This document shows, piece after piece, positions 18,478 to 26,482 of a stretch of DNA of 64,000 bases (the stretch's first letter is position 1; each line of letters begins with the position of its first letter). This stretch comes from Micromonospora_G sp044458865. Its GTDB lineage: Bacteria > Actinomycetota > Actinomycetes > Mycobacteriales > Micromonosporaceae. The stretch spans positions 84,229 to 148,228 of the forward strand of contig NZ_JBITIH010000020.1 of the NCBI RefSeq assembly GCF_044458865.1, given 5' to 3'. The notes beneath the pieces are model-generated. The model was not told the origin of the DNA. It searched no databases and worked only from the letters and a program-made list of their open reading frames with translations. A program made the position numbers and the translations under genes.

Positions 18478-19684
18478 TGAGTGCCTCCGTCGGTGAGAGG
18501 CGAGCGGCGCGGATCGCCGGGTAGAGGCCGGCGACGGCACCGATCAGGATCGTGACCAGGACGGCCCCTGCTTGCGCCGTACCCGGTACCGAGACGGGCC
18601 AGCCCTGGGTCAGGGCGTAACCGGTGGTGACGGCGACACCGAGCACGAGGCCACCGAGGCCACCGAGCGCCGACAGGAGCAGCGCCTCGGTCAGAAACTG
18701 GATGCGGATCTGGCCCTTCGTCGCGCCAAGCGCTCGGCGCCAGCCGATCTCGCCGCGTCGTTCGAGGACAGAGATCACCATGGTGTTAGCGACACCGACG
18801 CCGCCGACGAGAAGGGCGACGGCGCCGAGGCCGAGAAGCAGGGCCGAGAAGGTCCGGTCGGTGGCCTCCTTGACGCGCAGGGCGTCCGAGGGACGTTCGA
18901 CCCGGACCTCGTTGGGGCGTTCGGGGTTGACGGTGCGGCCCAGCTTCGCCCGCACCTCGTCCACGGCGTGTGGCGCGATCCGGGCGTAGACCGTCGTGGT
19001 GTGGCCGTCGAATCCGAGCCGGTCACGGGCTGCCGTCCAGCCGACGAAGACTGCGGTGTTCAGTTCGGGTGTCAGTGCTATCGGCGCGAGGATCCCGATG
19101 ACCGTGAACCATTGCTCGCCGAGCCACACCCGTACGTCCGGGCCGGGGGCGTGGAGACCCAGATGTCGGGCCGAGGTGGCGCCGAGGACGACCACCGGGG
19201 CGCGTTCGGTGGCGGAATTGAACCATGTGCCGGCGGCGAGGCTCGCGTCGACCGGGGCGCGCAGGTCGGTCCGGGCGGCCAGCACGGCGATGGCATTGGT
19301 GTTGCCTTTGGGCACGTTGTCGTTGCGGTACACCGCCGCGTCGACCGCGCCGGTCGCGGAGACCTGCTCCACGTCGCTGATCCGGGCCACCATCCGGACC
19401 GCCTCCTCGGGTAGAACCGCGTCCTCACCGTTGAAGTCGACGCCCGGGGTCACGGTGAGGATGTTCGTACCGAAGCGGTCGAGCCGCTGCTGCAGTTCGA
19501 GTCGGCTGGAGGCGGTGATGCCCACGACGGCGATCATCGCGGCGATGCCGATCGCGATGCCGAGCGCGGAGAGGGCGGCCCGTGCGGGCCGGGTGTGGAG
19601 CCCGATCGCGCCGACGCGGGCGACGTCGAGCGGACGTAGCCGGGCTGGCCTGGGGGCGGCGTGGTGTCGTGGGACGTCAGACAT
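18467..19684 (-). CDS. MacB/FtsX-type ABC transporter permease
   Basis: 405 residues. One transmembrane helix near the N-terminus (ALSALGIAIGIAAMIAVVGI), a periplasm/exterior MacB core domain of about 200 residues (GTNILTVTPG, VPVVVLGATSA-like text), then three C-terminal helices (LLGLGAVALLVGGVGVANTM, LLLSALGGLGGLVLGVAVTT, AVLVTILIGAVAGLYPAIRA). The conserved VLERRGEIGWRRALGA motif that contacts the ATPase lies between helices 2 and 3. It overlaps the ATPase gene by 8 bp and works with it as a mechanotransmission-type exporter, not a classical pump (family knowledge). Cargo unknown. Confidence 0.92.
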   Translation of the reverse strand: MSDVPRHHAAPRPARLRPLDVARVGAIGLHTRPARAALSALGIAIGIAAMIAVVGITASSRLELQQRLDRFGTNILTVTPGVDFNGEDAVLPEEAVRMVARISDVEQVSATGAVDAAVYRNDNVPKGNTNAIAVLAARTDLRAPVDASLAAGTWFNSATERAPVVVLGATSARHLGLHAPGPDVRVWLGEQWFTVIGILAPIALTPELNTAVFVGWTAARDRLGFDGHTTTVYARIAPHAVDEVRAKLGRTVNPERPNEVRVERPSDALRVKEATDRTFSALLLGLGAVALLVGGVGVANTMVISVLERRGEIGWRRALGATKGQIRIQFLTEALLLSALGGLGGLVLGVAVTTGYALTQGWPVSVPGTAQAGAVLVTILIGAVAGLYPAIRAARLSPTEALTVA

Positions 19685-20357
19685 CGGAGCCTCCCGAGTC
19701 GGCGACGACCTGGCCGTCGCGCATCACAACCTGCCGGGGAAGGCTCGCGGCGAGGTCTCGGTCATGGGTGATGACAACCACGGTGGTACCGGTCGCGTGC
19801 AGTTCCCGGAGCAGTTCGAGCACGCCGGCGCCGGCTGCGGTGTCAAGATTGCCGGTGGGCTCGTCGGCGAGCAGCAGTGGCGGTGATCCGACTGCCGCGC
19901 GGGCGATCGCGACTCGTTGCCGCTCCCCTCCCGAGAGCTCGTTCGGGCGGTGCCCGAACCGGTGGCCGAGCCCGACGCGCTCCAGGACCAGGCGTGCGCG
20001 TCTCCTCCGCTCCCGCAGCGGGACGCCCCGGTAGAGCAGGCCATCGGCGACGTTGTCGACCGCGGACACCCCGCCAGCGAGGTGGAACTGCTGGAACACG
20101 AAGCCAATCGTGTGGGCGCGCAGAGCCGCGAGCCGCCGGTCCGTAAGCCGGGACACGTCGCGGTCGTCGACAGTGACCTGCCCCCTGGTGGGCCGGTCGA
20201 GCGTGCCAGCGACGTGCAGCATCGTGGATTTCCCGGAGCCGGACGGGCCAACGATGGCGACGAGTTCGCCAGGCTGGACGGCGAGACTGACGTCGTCCAG
20301 GGCCACGACGCCGCCCGGGTACTCCTTGCGTACGCCCGCGAGGGACAGGATGCTCAT
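19677..20357 (-). CDS. MacB/LolD-type ABC transporter ATP-binding protein
   Basis: 226 residues, normal for the family. Walker A is GPSGSGKST, the Q-loop is FVFQQFHL, the signature is LSGGERQRVAIARA, Walker B is LLLADEPTGNLD and the H-loop is VITHDRDLA. The Q-loop FQQFHL and the TGNLD box are typical of the LolD/MacB class. It starts inside the last codons of the adaptor gene (4-bp overlap) and runs 8 bp into the permease gene, so the three proteins are coupled into one complex. Confidence 0.94.
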   Translation of the reverse strand: MSILSLAGVRKEYPGGVVALDDVSLAVQPGELVAIVGPSGSGKSTMLHVAGTLDRPTRGQVTVDDRDVSRLTDRRLAALRAHTIGFVFQQFHLAGGVSAVDNVADGLLYRGVPLRERRRRARLVLERVGLGHRFGHRPNELSGGERQRVAIARAAVGSPPLLLADEPTGNLDTAAGAGVLELLRELHATGTTVVVITHDRDLAASLPRQVVMRDGQVVADSGGSDV

Positions 20358-21391
20358 GAGGAGGCCACCCCGACGATCATGCCCTCGGCCAGCTCCGGTG
20401 AGCTGACCTCGGCCCGGCCCTGGGCGAACATTCCGACTGTGACGGGCACGACCTGCCGCCCACCTTCTCCGAAGAGCTCGACGCCGTAGCCGTCGCCGAC
20501 CGCGAGCAGGGCCACCACGGGTACGGTCAGGACGTCCTTTTTCTCGGCGCGTACCACGACCACCTCGACGGTGTCACCTTTGCCGAGCGCCGACTGGTCC
20601 GAAACGGTCACGGTGACGGCGGTCTTCGGTTGCCCGGTCGTGTCCTGCACGGTCTTCACCGCGGTCATGACGCCGCCGGTTGGCTTCCCGTCCTCGGCTC
20701 GTACCTGAACCTTGGTGTTGACCTTGGCTACCGCCGACGCTTTCGTGTCGAGCTCCATCGTGACGGTACGAGTGGTGCCGGTCACGGTGAAGACCGCCGT
20801 GCCCGGCGTCGCCGTTTCGCCGACCCGCTGTTTCAGCTCGGCGATCCGGACCGGGTCGGCGACGTAGGCGATCCGGCCCAGTTCCACGGAGCCGGTCTCG
20901 GTGAGACCGAGATCCCTCTGCCACTGCTTCACTGCCTGCGCGGTCGACTTTCCGAAGCTCTCGTCGACGGTAAATCCGCGGTAGCCGAGTGCCCGGAGAT
21001 TCTCCTCGAACTGCTCGACGTCCGGACCCTCGACATCCAGGGTCAGCGCCCGGTACGCCGGCAGTTCGCCGATCAGGACGATGACCGGCTGCTCGTCGAC
21101 CCGGTAGGCGACGTCGCCGCGGCGCAGTACGGTACCCACTCCGGCGATCTTCGTCAGTGTGCCGGGAAGCTTGCCGACGAATTCCTCCCCGGACCCGTAG
21201 CCGATCTTGCCGCTGAGGCGTACCTGGTCGATGAGGTCCATCCGGGTCACCGATGCGGTCTGCGGCGTCGGGGTCGGGGGAGCGGTGTCGTCCCGGCCCA
21301 TGCCCCGGCCGCCGTATCCGAGCGTGGCGAGGACGGCGACGGCTGCGGCCAGCGTCACCGCGGTTCCTCCGATCACCGTGCCCCGGCTCAT
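20354..21391 (-). CDS. HlyD-like adaptor with peptidoglycan-binding domain
   Basis: 345 residues from ATG 21391; an AGGAAG site lies seven bases upstream and the start overlaps the previous stop as ATGA. An N-terminal anchor (VIGGTAVTLAAAVAVLATLG) is followed by a strand region, then a PG_binding_1 domain (VEQFEENLRALGYRG, ESFGKSTAQAVKQWQRDLGL), and C-terminal barrel-like strands (VTVSDQSALGKGDTVEV, LTVPVVALLAVGDG). Such proteins connect MacB-type permeases to the cell wall in actinobacteria and firmicutes. The peptidoglycan-binding module suggests wall tethering. Confidence 0.88.
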   Translation of the reverse strand: MSRGTVIGGTAVTLAAAVAVLATLGYGGRGMGRDDTAPPTPTPQTASVTRMDLIDQVRLSGKIGYGSGEEFVGKLPGTLTKIAGVGTVLRRGDVAYRVDEQPVIVLIGELPAYRALTLDVEGPDVEQFEENLRALGYRGFTVDESFGKSTAQAVKQWQRDLGLTETGSVELGRIAYVADPVRIAELKQRVGETATPGTAVFTVTGTTRTVTMELDTKASAVAKVNTKVQVRAEDGKPTGGVMTAVKTVQDTTGQPKTAVTVTVSDQSALGKGDTVEVVVVRAEKKDVLTVPVVALLAVGDGYGVELFGEGGRQVVPVTVGMFAQGRAEVSSPELAEGMIVGVASS

Positions 21392-21945
21392 TTGGTCGCT
21401 TCCTGAGCCTTGGCGGCGCACTCGCGGGCCGCCGTGTCAGTCGCCCCTTCCTCACCGGAGTTCTCCGGGCCAGCGGGCGGTGCTCCCGGGACGAAACCGA
21501 AGCTGATGCCCGAGCCGTCGGCTCCCGGGTCCGGCAGGTCGATGCCGTGTTCGCGCATGCACTGGGTGAACCTGCGCTGCTGTTCCACCTCTGCCTCGCT
21601 GAGCTTTGGTGCTTCCCCACCGTTGGGCAGGAAGGTGCGGCACGCGGCGAGGGCGTCGGCCTGCGGCTGCGAGTCGCCGAGGTGACCGGACCCGCCCGAC
21701 GGCCCCGGTTGCGCCTGGGCCTGGCCGTTGCCGGGCCCGGCGGCACCGTTGGAGCCGGAATCGGAGACATCGATGCCGTGCTCGCGCATGCACTGCGCCC
21801 ACTTCAGGCGTTGCTCGTGGTCGCGCTCGGCGGACGACACGCCGTTGTCACCGCCGCCGCCGTCGGAACCACGGCAGGCGGTGGTGCCGAGCACCACCAG
21901 GCTGGAGATCGCGAATACCGCCACAAAGATCTTCAACTTCGACAT
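21388..21945 (-). CDS. Lipoprotein with two CMREHGID repeats
   Basis: 185 residues from ATG 21945. The signal peptide ends in the lipobox VVLGTTAC (Cys24). The mature protein has two copies of a short motif, KWAQCMREHGIDVSD (Cys52) and RFTQCMREHGIDLPD (Cys129), separated by a glycine/glutamine-rich linker; each copy follows an acidic/glutamine-rich helix. Small proteins with this motif commonly accompany peptidoglycan-binding adaptor/MacB operons in actinobacteria. The paired cysteines could form a disulphide or sense redox state (inference). First gene of the four-gene minus-strand operon. Confidence 0.82.
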   Translation of the reverse strand: MSKLKIFVAVFAISSLVVLGTTACRGSDGGGGDNGVSSAERDHEQRLKWAQCMREHGIDVSDSGSNGAAGPGNGQAQAQPGPSGGSGHLGDSQPQADALAACRTFLPNGGEAPKLSEAEVEQQRRFTQCMREHGIDLPDPGADGSGISFGFVPGAPPAGPENSGEEGATDTAARECAAKAQEATK

Positions 21946-22029
21946 GGCGTCATCGTTCGCGGCCCGGCGTGGCCCCACCGTGTGGCGGCAGCACACGCCG
22001 ACGCCACATCGCGCGGGCACAATAGTGGA
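21946..22029. promoter_or_regulatory. Divergent promoter region between lipoprotein operon and histidine kinase
   Basis: Only 84 bases separate the two divergent starts, so both promoters and any response-regulator site must fit here. I see no exact direct repeat that I could call an operator. The layout suggests the two-component system controls the ABC operon. Confidence 0.5.
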
Positions 22030-23205
22030 ATGATCTCAAGGCTCACCATCCGGGGGCGCCTCACGCTGTGGTACGCGGCCGTGTTCGCGGTGACTGGCGC
22101 GGTGCTGCTCACGTTGATGTACCTCCTGGTGCGTCGCGAGTTCTTCGCGGCGAGCGGCGAGGTGGTCGAGAGGCTTGGCGAGGATGCCGCGAAGCCCTCG
22201 GTGATGACCGGGCAACACCTCTCGGACCTGGGGTTGGGCGGCGTCCCGCAGCCGAACGCCCAACCCGGCCTCGGGGTCGTCGAGGTGGTGACGAGCGAGG
22301 CCCGCACCGATGCGCTGCGTACGATCATGATCGAGTCCGGGATCACGTTTGTCGTACTCGCCGCCGTCTCCTTGGCGCTCTGCTGGCTGATCGCCGGACG
22401 GGCACTGCGGCCGCTGCGACGGATCACCGCCACCGCCGCAGGGCTGTCACAGGAGACCCTCGACGCTCGGATCGGGCTTCGCGGCGCGCGGGACGAAATC
22501 CACACCCTCGCTGACGCCTTCGATCAGATGCTGGACCGGCTCGGCCGGGCGTTCCAGGCGCAGCGACTCTTCGTGGCGAACGCGTCGCACGAACTGCGTA
22601 CCCCGCTGGCCATCATCCGCACGGCGTGCGAGGTGGCGCTCTCCCGCCCCGAGCGGTCGGGCGAGGAGTACCGGCGGGCGCTGCGAACGGCCGCCGCCGC
22701 GGCGGCTCGGAGTGACGCGACGCTCACCAGCCTGCTGCGGCTCGCCCAGACCGCCCGCAGCGCGGCGCTGGAGCCGGTCGACCTGGCGGCGCTGGTCCGC
22801 TCCGAGATCGCCGCCTGGCCGACCCTCGCCCTGCCGGTACACGCGAATCTCGCGGTCGCGCCCTGCGTGGCCGATCCCGCGCAGGTGGGCATACTGCTGC
22901 GCAACCTGTTGGAAAACGCCGCCCGCTACAACACCGACGGCGGGGCGGTTTGGGTCACGACCGGCAACAATACGGACAGCTCGTGGCTGCGGGTCGAGAA
23001 CACCGGCCCGGCCGTCGACCCTTCCGCCGTGCCATCCCTGCGTCAGCCGTTCCAACGCGGTACGGGTCGCAGCACCGGTTCACCCGGCGCGGGTCTGGGC
23101 CTGGCGATCGTCGACGCTGTCGTCACCGCGCACGGCGGCGACTGGAGCGTGACGCCGCGCGACGGTGGCGGCCTGTCGGTGACCATCAACCTCGCGGCGG
23201 GCTGA
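22030..23205 (+). CDS. Membrane sensor histidine kinase
   Basis: 391 residues from ATG 22030; the open frame upstream is a shadow of the lipoprotein gene. Two transmembrane helices (LWYAAVFAVTGAVLLTLMYL and ITFVVLAAVSLALCWLIAGR) flank a short 65-residue exterior sensor loop. A HAMP linker (ALRPLRRITATA) leads to the HisKA box FVANASHELRTPLAII with His187. The ATPase domain has the N-box NLLENAARYN and the G-boxes GAGLGLAIV. It is followed after 3 bases by its response regulator. The short exterior loop suggests sensing at the membrane, as in antibiotic-peptide-responding kinases next to MacB exporters (inference). Confidence 0.93.
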   Translation: MISRLTIRGRLTLWYAAVFAVTGAVLLTLMYLLVRREFFAASGEVVERLGEDAAKPSVMTGQHLSDLGLGGVPQPNAQPGLGVVEVVTSEARTDALRTIMIESGITFVVLAAVSLALCWLIAGRALRPLRRITATAAGLSQETLDARIGLRGARDEIHTLADAFDQMLDRLGRAFQAQRLFVANASHELRTPLAIIRTACEVALSRPERSGEEYRRALRTAAAAAARSDATLTSLLRLAQTARSAALEPVDLAALVRSEIAAWPTLALPVHANLAVAPCVADPAQVGILLRNLLENAARYNTDGGAVWVTTGNNTDSSWLRVENTGPAVDPSAVPSLRQPFQRGTGRSTGSPGAGLGLAIVDAVVTAHGGDWSVTPRDGGGLSVTINLAAG

Positions 23206-23208
23206 CCC

Positions 23209-23868
23209 ATGCTCCGTGTGCTCGTAGTTGAGGACGACACCGTGCTGGCCGGGCTGATCGCCGACGGCCTGCGCGAGCACGGCATCGTCGTGGACGTGGT
23301 ACACGACGGCGCGACGGCCGTCAGTCGCGCGACCGATCTCGTCCCGGACGTCGTCGTGCTCGACCGCGACCTGCCGGTCCTGCACGGCGACGACGTCACC
23401 CGGGCCCTGATCCGGATCGGATGCCCCGCCCGGGTGCTGATGTTGACCGCGGCCAGCACCATGGAGAGCCTGGTCGAAGGGCTGCTCCTCGGCGCCGACG
23501 ACTACCTCGCCAAGCCCTTCGCGTTCAGCGAGCTCATCGCACGGATTACCGCGCTCGGTCGGCGGGCCAGTACACGAGTACCAACGATCCTGAATCGCGG
23601 CGAGCTGCATCTTGACGTCGGGCGTCACGAGGCACGCCGATCCGGCAAAATGATCACGCTGACCAGGAAGGAGTTCGCGGTGCTCGCCGAACTGATGCGC
23701 GCCGACGGCGAACTCGTCAGCGCCGAGCAGTTACTTGACCGGGTCTGGGACGAACATGCGGACCCCTTCACCACCGCCGTGCGTACGACATTGAAGACGT
23801 TGCGCCGCAAGCTTGGTGACCCCGACCCGATCGTGACGGTAGTCGGGCGCGGTTACCGGCTACGCTGA
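23209..23868 (+). CDS. OmpR/PhoB-family response regulator
   Basis: 219 residues. The receiver domain has acidic pocket EDD at 8-10, phospho-acceptor Asp52 in VVVLDRDLP, Thr in LMLTAAS and Lys in YLAKPF. The C-terminal winged helix reads LTRKEFAVLAELMRADGELV, then SAEQLLDRVW and the recognition helix VRTTLKTLRRKLGDPDPI, ending in VVGRGYRL. Coupled to the kinase gene upstream. Probable target: the divergent lipoprotein-ABC operon. Confidence 0.94.
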   Translation: MLRVLVVEDDTVLAGLIADGLREHGIVVDVVHDGATAVSRATDLVPDVVVLDRDLPVLHGDDVTRALIRIGCPARVLMLTAASTMESLVEGLLLGADDYLAKPFAFSELIARITALGRRASTRVPTILNRGELHLDVGRHEARRSGKMITLTRKEFAVLAELMRADGELVSAEQLLDRVWDEHADPFTTAVRTTLKTLRRKLGDPDPIVTVVGRGYRLR

Positions 23869-23948
23869 TCGACTTTCCCGGTGCCTGAAGGAACAGTGAG
23901 CAGCAGGAAATCCGGCGCATGCGCCGGGAGCTGCGCGCTGGGAGCTGT

Positions 23949-23992
23949 CGGGGCGGGGTCGGTGGGTTTTCCCTGGGACCGATCCCACCCCG
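23949..23992. terminator. Bidirectional terminator between response regulator and polysaccharide operon
   Basis: A 15-bp stem, CGGGGCGGGGTCGGT against ACCGATCCCACCCCG, with one mismatch and one G.T pair and a 14-base loop. It lies between two convergent genes. A second perfect palindrome, CCGGCGCATGCGCCGG, sits just before it at 23912-23927. Confidence 0.7.
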
Positions 23993-24014
23993 TGTCCGCG
24001 TACGGATAGTGCCG

Positions 24015-24878
24015 TCAGCTCGTCCGCTGCCAGTAGCGGCAGGTCCAGTCAACCTGTCGCAGTTCGTCGGTGATGCCGTGGGCCGCGCGGAAGTCGTCCA
24101 CCGCCTGGCGGCAGCCGCGCACCGCGTGGTAGTCGTCTACGATCACGTACCCGCCGACCGACAGTTTCGGATAGAGCGAGTTCAGCGCCACCATTGTCGA
24201 GTCGTACAGGTCGCCGTCGAGTCGCATGACCGCGACCTGCTCCACCGGTGCGGTCGGCAGGGTGTCCTCGAACCAGCCGGGGAGGAACCGTACCTGCTCG
24301 TCGAGCAGGTCGTAGCGGCGGAAGTTCGCCTGCACCCGTTCGAGCGGCACCGCCAGGAAAGGCTCGGCCCACAGCGCGTCCTCGACGTCCTCGATTCGCT
24401 TCGGATCGGGTTTCGGCAGCCCGCGGAACGAGTCCGCGACCCAGACCGTCCGGTGCTGGTCACCGTAGGCCTTCAACACGCCTCGCATGAAGATGCAGGC
24501 GCCGCCACGCCAGACCCCGGTTTCGATAAGATCACCGGGTACGCCACGTTCGAGGACGTCGGTGACACACTGCTCCAGGTTGTCCAACCGGCGTAGCCCG
24601 ACCATCGTCTCCGCCTCCGGCGGCCAGTCGCGTCCGTGCGCCCGCTCGTCGGGGTTGAACGGGAAGCGCACGACGAGTTCCATGCCGCGCCGGTGCAGCA
24701 TGCGCTGCCCCCGGCGTACCAGGGAAGTGCGCAGCGACCTGCGGCGCGGGCTGTACGCGATCCACGACTCGCCGAAGGCGTACCGGGTGAGCGCCTTTTT
24801 CATCAGGTCGCAGTACAACCTGCGGGGGTCGTCCAGGCCCGAGGCTTGGTGGCGGGGCGGGGACAGGGTTTCGCTCAT
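24015..24878 (-). CDS. TylF/MycF-type sugar O-methyltransferase
   Basis: 287 residues. The SAM-binding motif reads GDLIETGVWRGGACIFMRG, then VWVADSFRGLPKPD; RLDGDLYDSTMVAL and YVIVDDYHAVRGCR carry the acidic metal-binding residues of the macrocin O-methyltransferase family. These enzymes methylate hydroxyls on deoxysugars in antibiotics and on sugars of surface polysaccharides; here the second is implied by the operon. Last gene of the polysaccharide operon, overlapping the Wzz gene by 4 bp. Strong convergent terminator downstream. Confidence 0.88.
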   Translation of the reverse strand: MSETLSPPRHQASGLDDPRRLYCDLMKKALTRYAFGESWIAYSPRRRSLRTSLVRRGQRMLHRRGMELVVRFPFNPDERAHGRDWPPEAETMVGLRRLDNLEQCVTDVLERGVPGDLIETGVWRGGACIFMRGVLKAYGDQHRTVWVADSFRGLPKPDPKRIEDVEDALWAEPFLAVPLERVQANFRRYDLLDEQVRFLPGWFEDTLPTAPVEQVAVMRLDGDLYDSTMVALNSLYPKLSVGGYVIVDDYHAVRGCRQAVDDFRAAHGITDELRQVDWTCRYWQRTS

Positions 24879-26482
24879 GACTTCTCCTCATTCGGGTGTT
24901 GGCTGTCTGTGGCCGAGGCCACCGGGTACCTCGTCGGCCGTTCGATCGGATGGGTTTCGACGGGCATGTTCGGTTCGGCGGGTCGGCGTGGGTTTCGCGC
25001 CGGCCCCCAGGACGTGGCGAGCATCTGCCCGCCCGGCCATGACGGCGTCCGGTTGGCGGACCCGTCGGACAAGGACGGGCGAAGTGAGGCTCTCTTGTCG
25101 ACCGATGGGTCCGACCTCAGGTGCCGTGCGCCGACGGTTCCGGCCCGGACCGGCCGGGTCGGCCAGATGTCGGCCGCCGGGCTCACCTCACCGGCCCCGT
25201 CGACCACCAGGACGCCGACGAGCGGAACACCCATCCGCTGGACGAGCAGCGCGGCCCGGCTCGCCTCGTTCGCGTCGGTGACGTCCCGCTGTACGACCAG
25301 CAGCACACCCTCGACGTGTTTGGCGATCTCGGACAGTTCCGTCCCGGCAAGCACCGGAGGCCCGTGGACGATGACGGTGTCGTCTCGGTCTGCCAGTCGG
25401 TTCAGCAGTGCGCCGAGACGGTCTTTCCCCTCACCCGCTCCGGCCGACTGCTCCCGAGCGAAGTCGGGGGCGAGCACGGTGAGCGAGGTGGACCCGGCGA
25501 GCGGGGCGACGGATCCGTCCGTGGTTTTTCGCAGCGCCTGCCCAGCCATTTCGGGGAAGTGGCCCGAGATCAACGGAGGTTGTGACTGTCCGTCGACGAG
25601 CGCCACCCGGTCGTGCCGCCCGGCCAGCCCGAGGGCCAGCAATGTGGCGACGAGCGCCTTGCAGTCCTCGTTGCGCGCGCTGGTGATCAGCAGCCGGCGA
25701 CGGGGCAGAGAGGAGGTCAGCACAGCCAGACTCGCGACCGTCGCGGCAACCGCGTCGGCTACCTCCGGACGGGAGTGCAGCGTACGGGCGCGACGCAGCG
25801 CGAACCGCCGAGGCAGCCGGGGGAACACACCGAGCACCGGAAGCCCGAGCTGTACCTCGATCTTGTCGAGGTCGCGCAGTCTGCGGTCCACCCGGTTGCG
25901 CATGCTGATCAGTGCGAGGCCGGCCAGTAGACCGGCGACCGCGCCGAAGATGCTGTTCAGCTCCGGTTTCGGCAGCGAGGGCCGGGTCGGCGGGGCGGCC
26001 TGGTCGAGCGGCTCCGCGGTGACCTCGGTGCCGCTGGCGATTCTGAGGCGGGCGAGTTGACGGCTGACCGAACTACTCGCCGCGTTGGCGATCGCCGCCG
26101 CCCGCGACGCGGACCGGGCCGAGGCCCGTACGGTCACGATGTGCAGCCCGGGCTCGAACTCGCCGTCGATGCGACCGGCCACGTCCGCCTCGGGCAGACG
26201 CAGTGTGGCCGCCGTGTCGCGGGAGACCTCCCGGGACTCGACCAGCCGGGCGATCGTCGGTGCGAGGTTCTGGGCGAGGGTCAGAGCGGCGGCCTCCCGA
26301 CCGCTCGAATCGTCCGACGGACCGGCTGCGATCACCAGCGAGGCCGACGCCTCGTACGTGGGTGGCAGCAGTTTCGTGACACCCTGTGCCGCGATCAGGC
26401 CCACACCGAGCCCGAGCAGCGGAATCCCGACTTGCCGCCGTATCTTTCGCAAGGCGCGTAGCGCCCTGAACGAGATTGTCAT
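24875..26482 (-). CDS. Wzz-like chain-length protein with degenerate tyrosine-kinase domain
   Basis: 535 residues. TM1 (VGIPLLGLGVGLIAAQGV, residues 18-35) and TM2 (NSIFGAVAGLLAGLALISM, residues 176-194) flank a Wzz-type exterior domain. The cytoplasmic part aligns with bacterial tyrosine kinases but is not intact: Walker A should read GEGKS/T yet is SARNEDCKALVA (only Lys275 kept, no glycines), and Walker A' should end in VDAD but reads ALVDGQSQ. ATP binding is therefore doubtful. There is no C-terminal tyrosine cluster; the tail is disordered and proline-rich. Probably a structural polymerase co-factor that regulates chain length without kinase activity. Confidence 0.8.
   Translation of the reverse strand: MTISFRALRALRKIRRQVGIPLLGLGVGLIAAQGVTKLLPPTYEASASLVIAAGPSDDSSGREAAALTLAQNLAPTIARLVESREVSRDTAATLRLPEADVAGRIDGEFEPGLHIVTVRASARSASRAAAIANAASSSVSRQLARLRIASGTEVTAEPLDQAAPPTRPSLPKPELNSIFGAVAGLLAGLALISMRNRVDRRLRDLDKIEVQLGLPVLGVFPRLPRRFALRRARTLHSRPEVADAVAATVASLAVLTSSLPRRRLLITSARNEDCKALVATLLALGLAGRHDRVALVDGQSQPPLISGHFPEMAGQALRKTTDGSVAPLAGSTSLTVLAPDFAREQSAGAGEGKDRLGALLNRLADRDDTVIVHGPPVLAGTELSEIAKHVEGVLLVVQRDVTDANEASRAALLVQRMGVPLVGVLVVDGAGEVSPAADIWPTRPVRAGTVGARHLRSDPSVDKRASLRPSLSDGSANRTPSWPGGQMLATSWGPARNPRRPAEPNMPVETHPIERPTRYPVASATDSQHPNEEKS

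Noticed and set aside
24015..24878. Antibiotic biosynthesis cluster around the TylF-type methyltransferase
   Set aside because: No PKS, NRPS or tailoring genes; the operon has all parts of a polysaccharide pathway.
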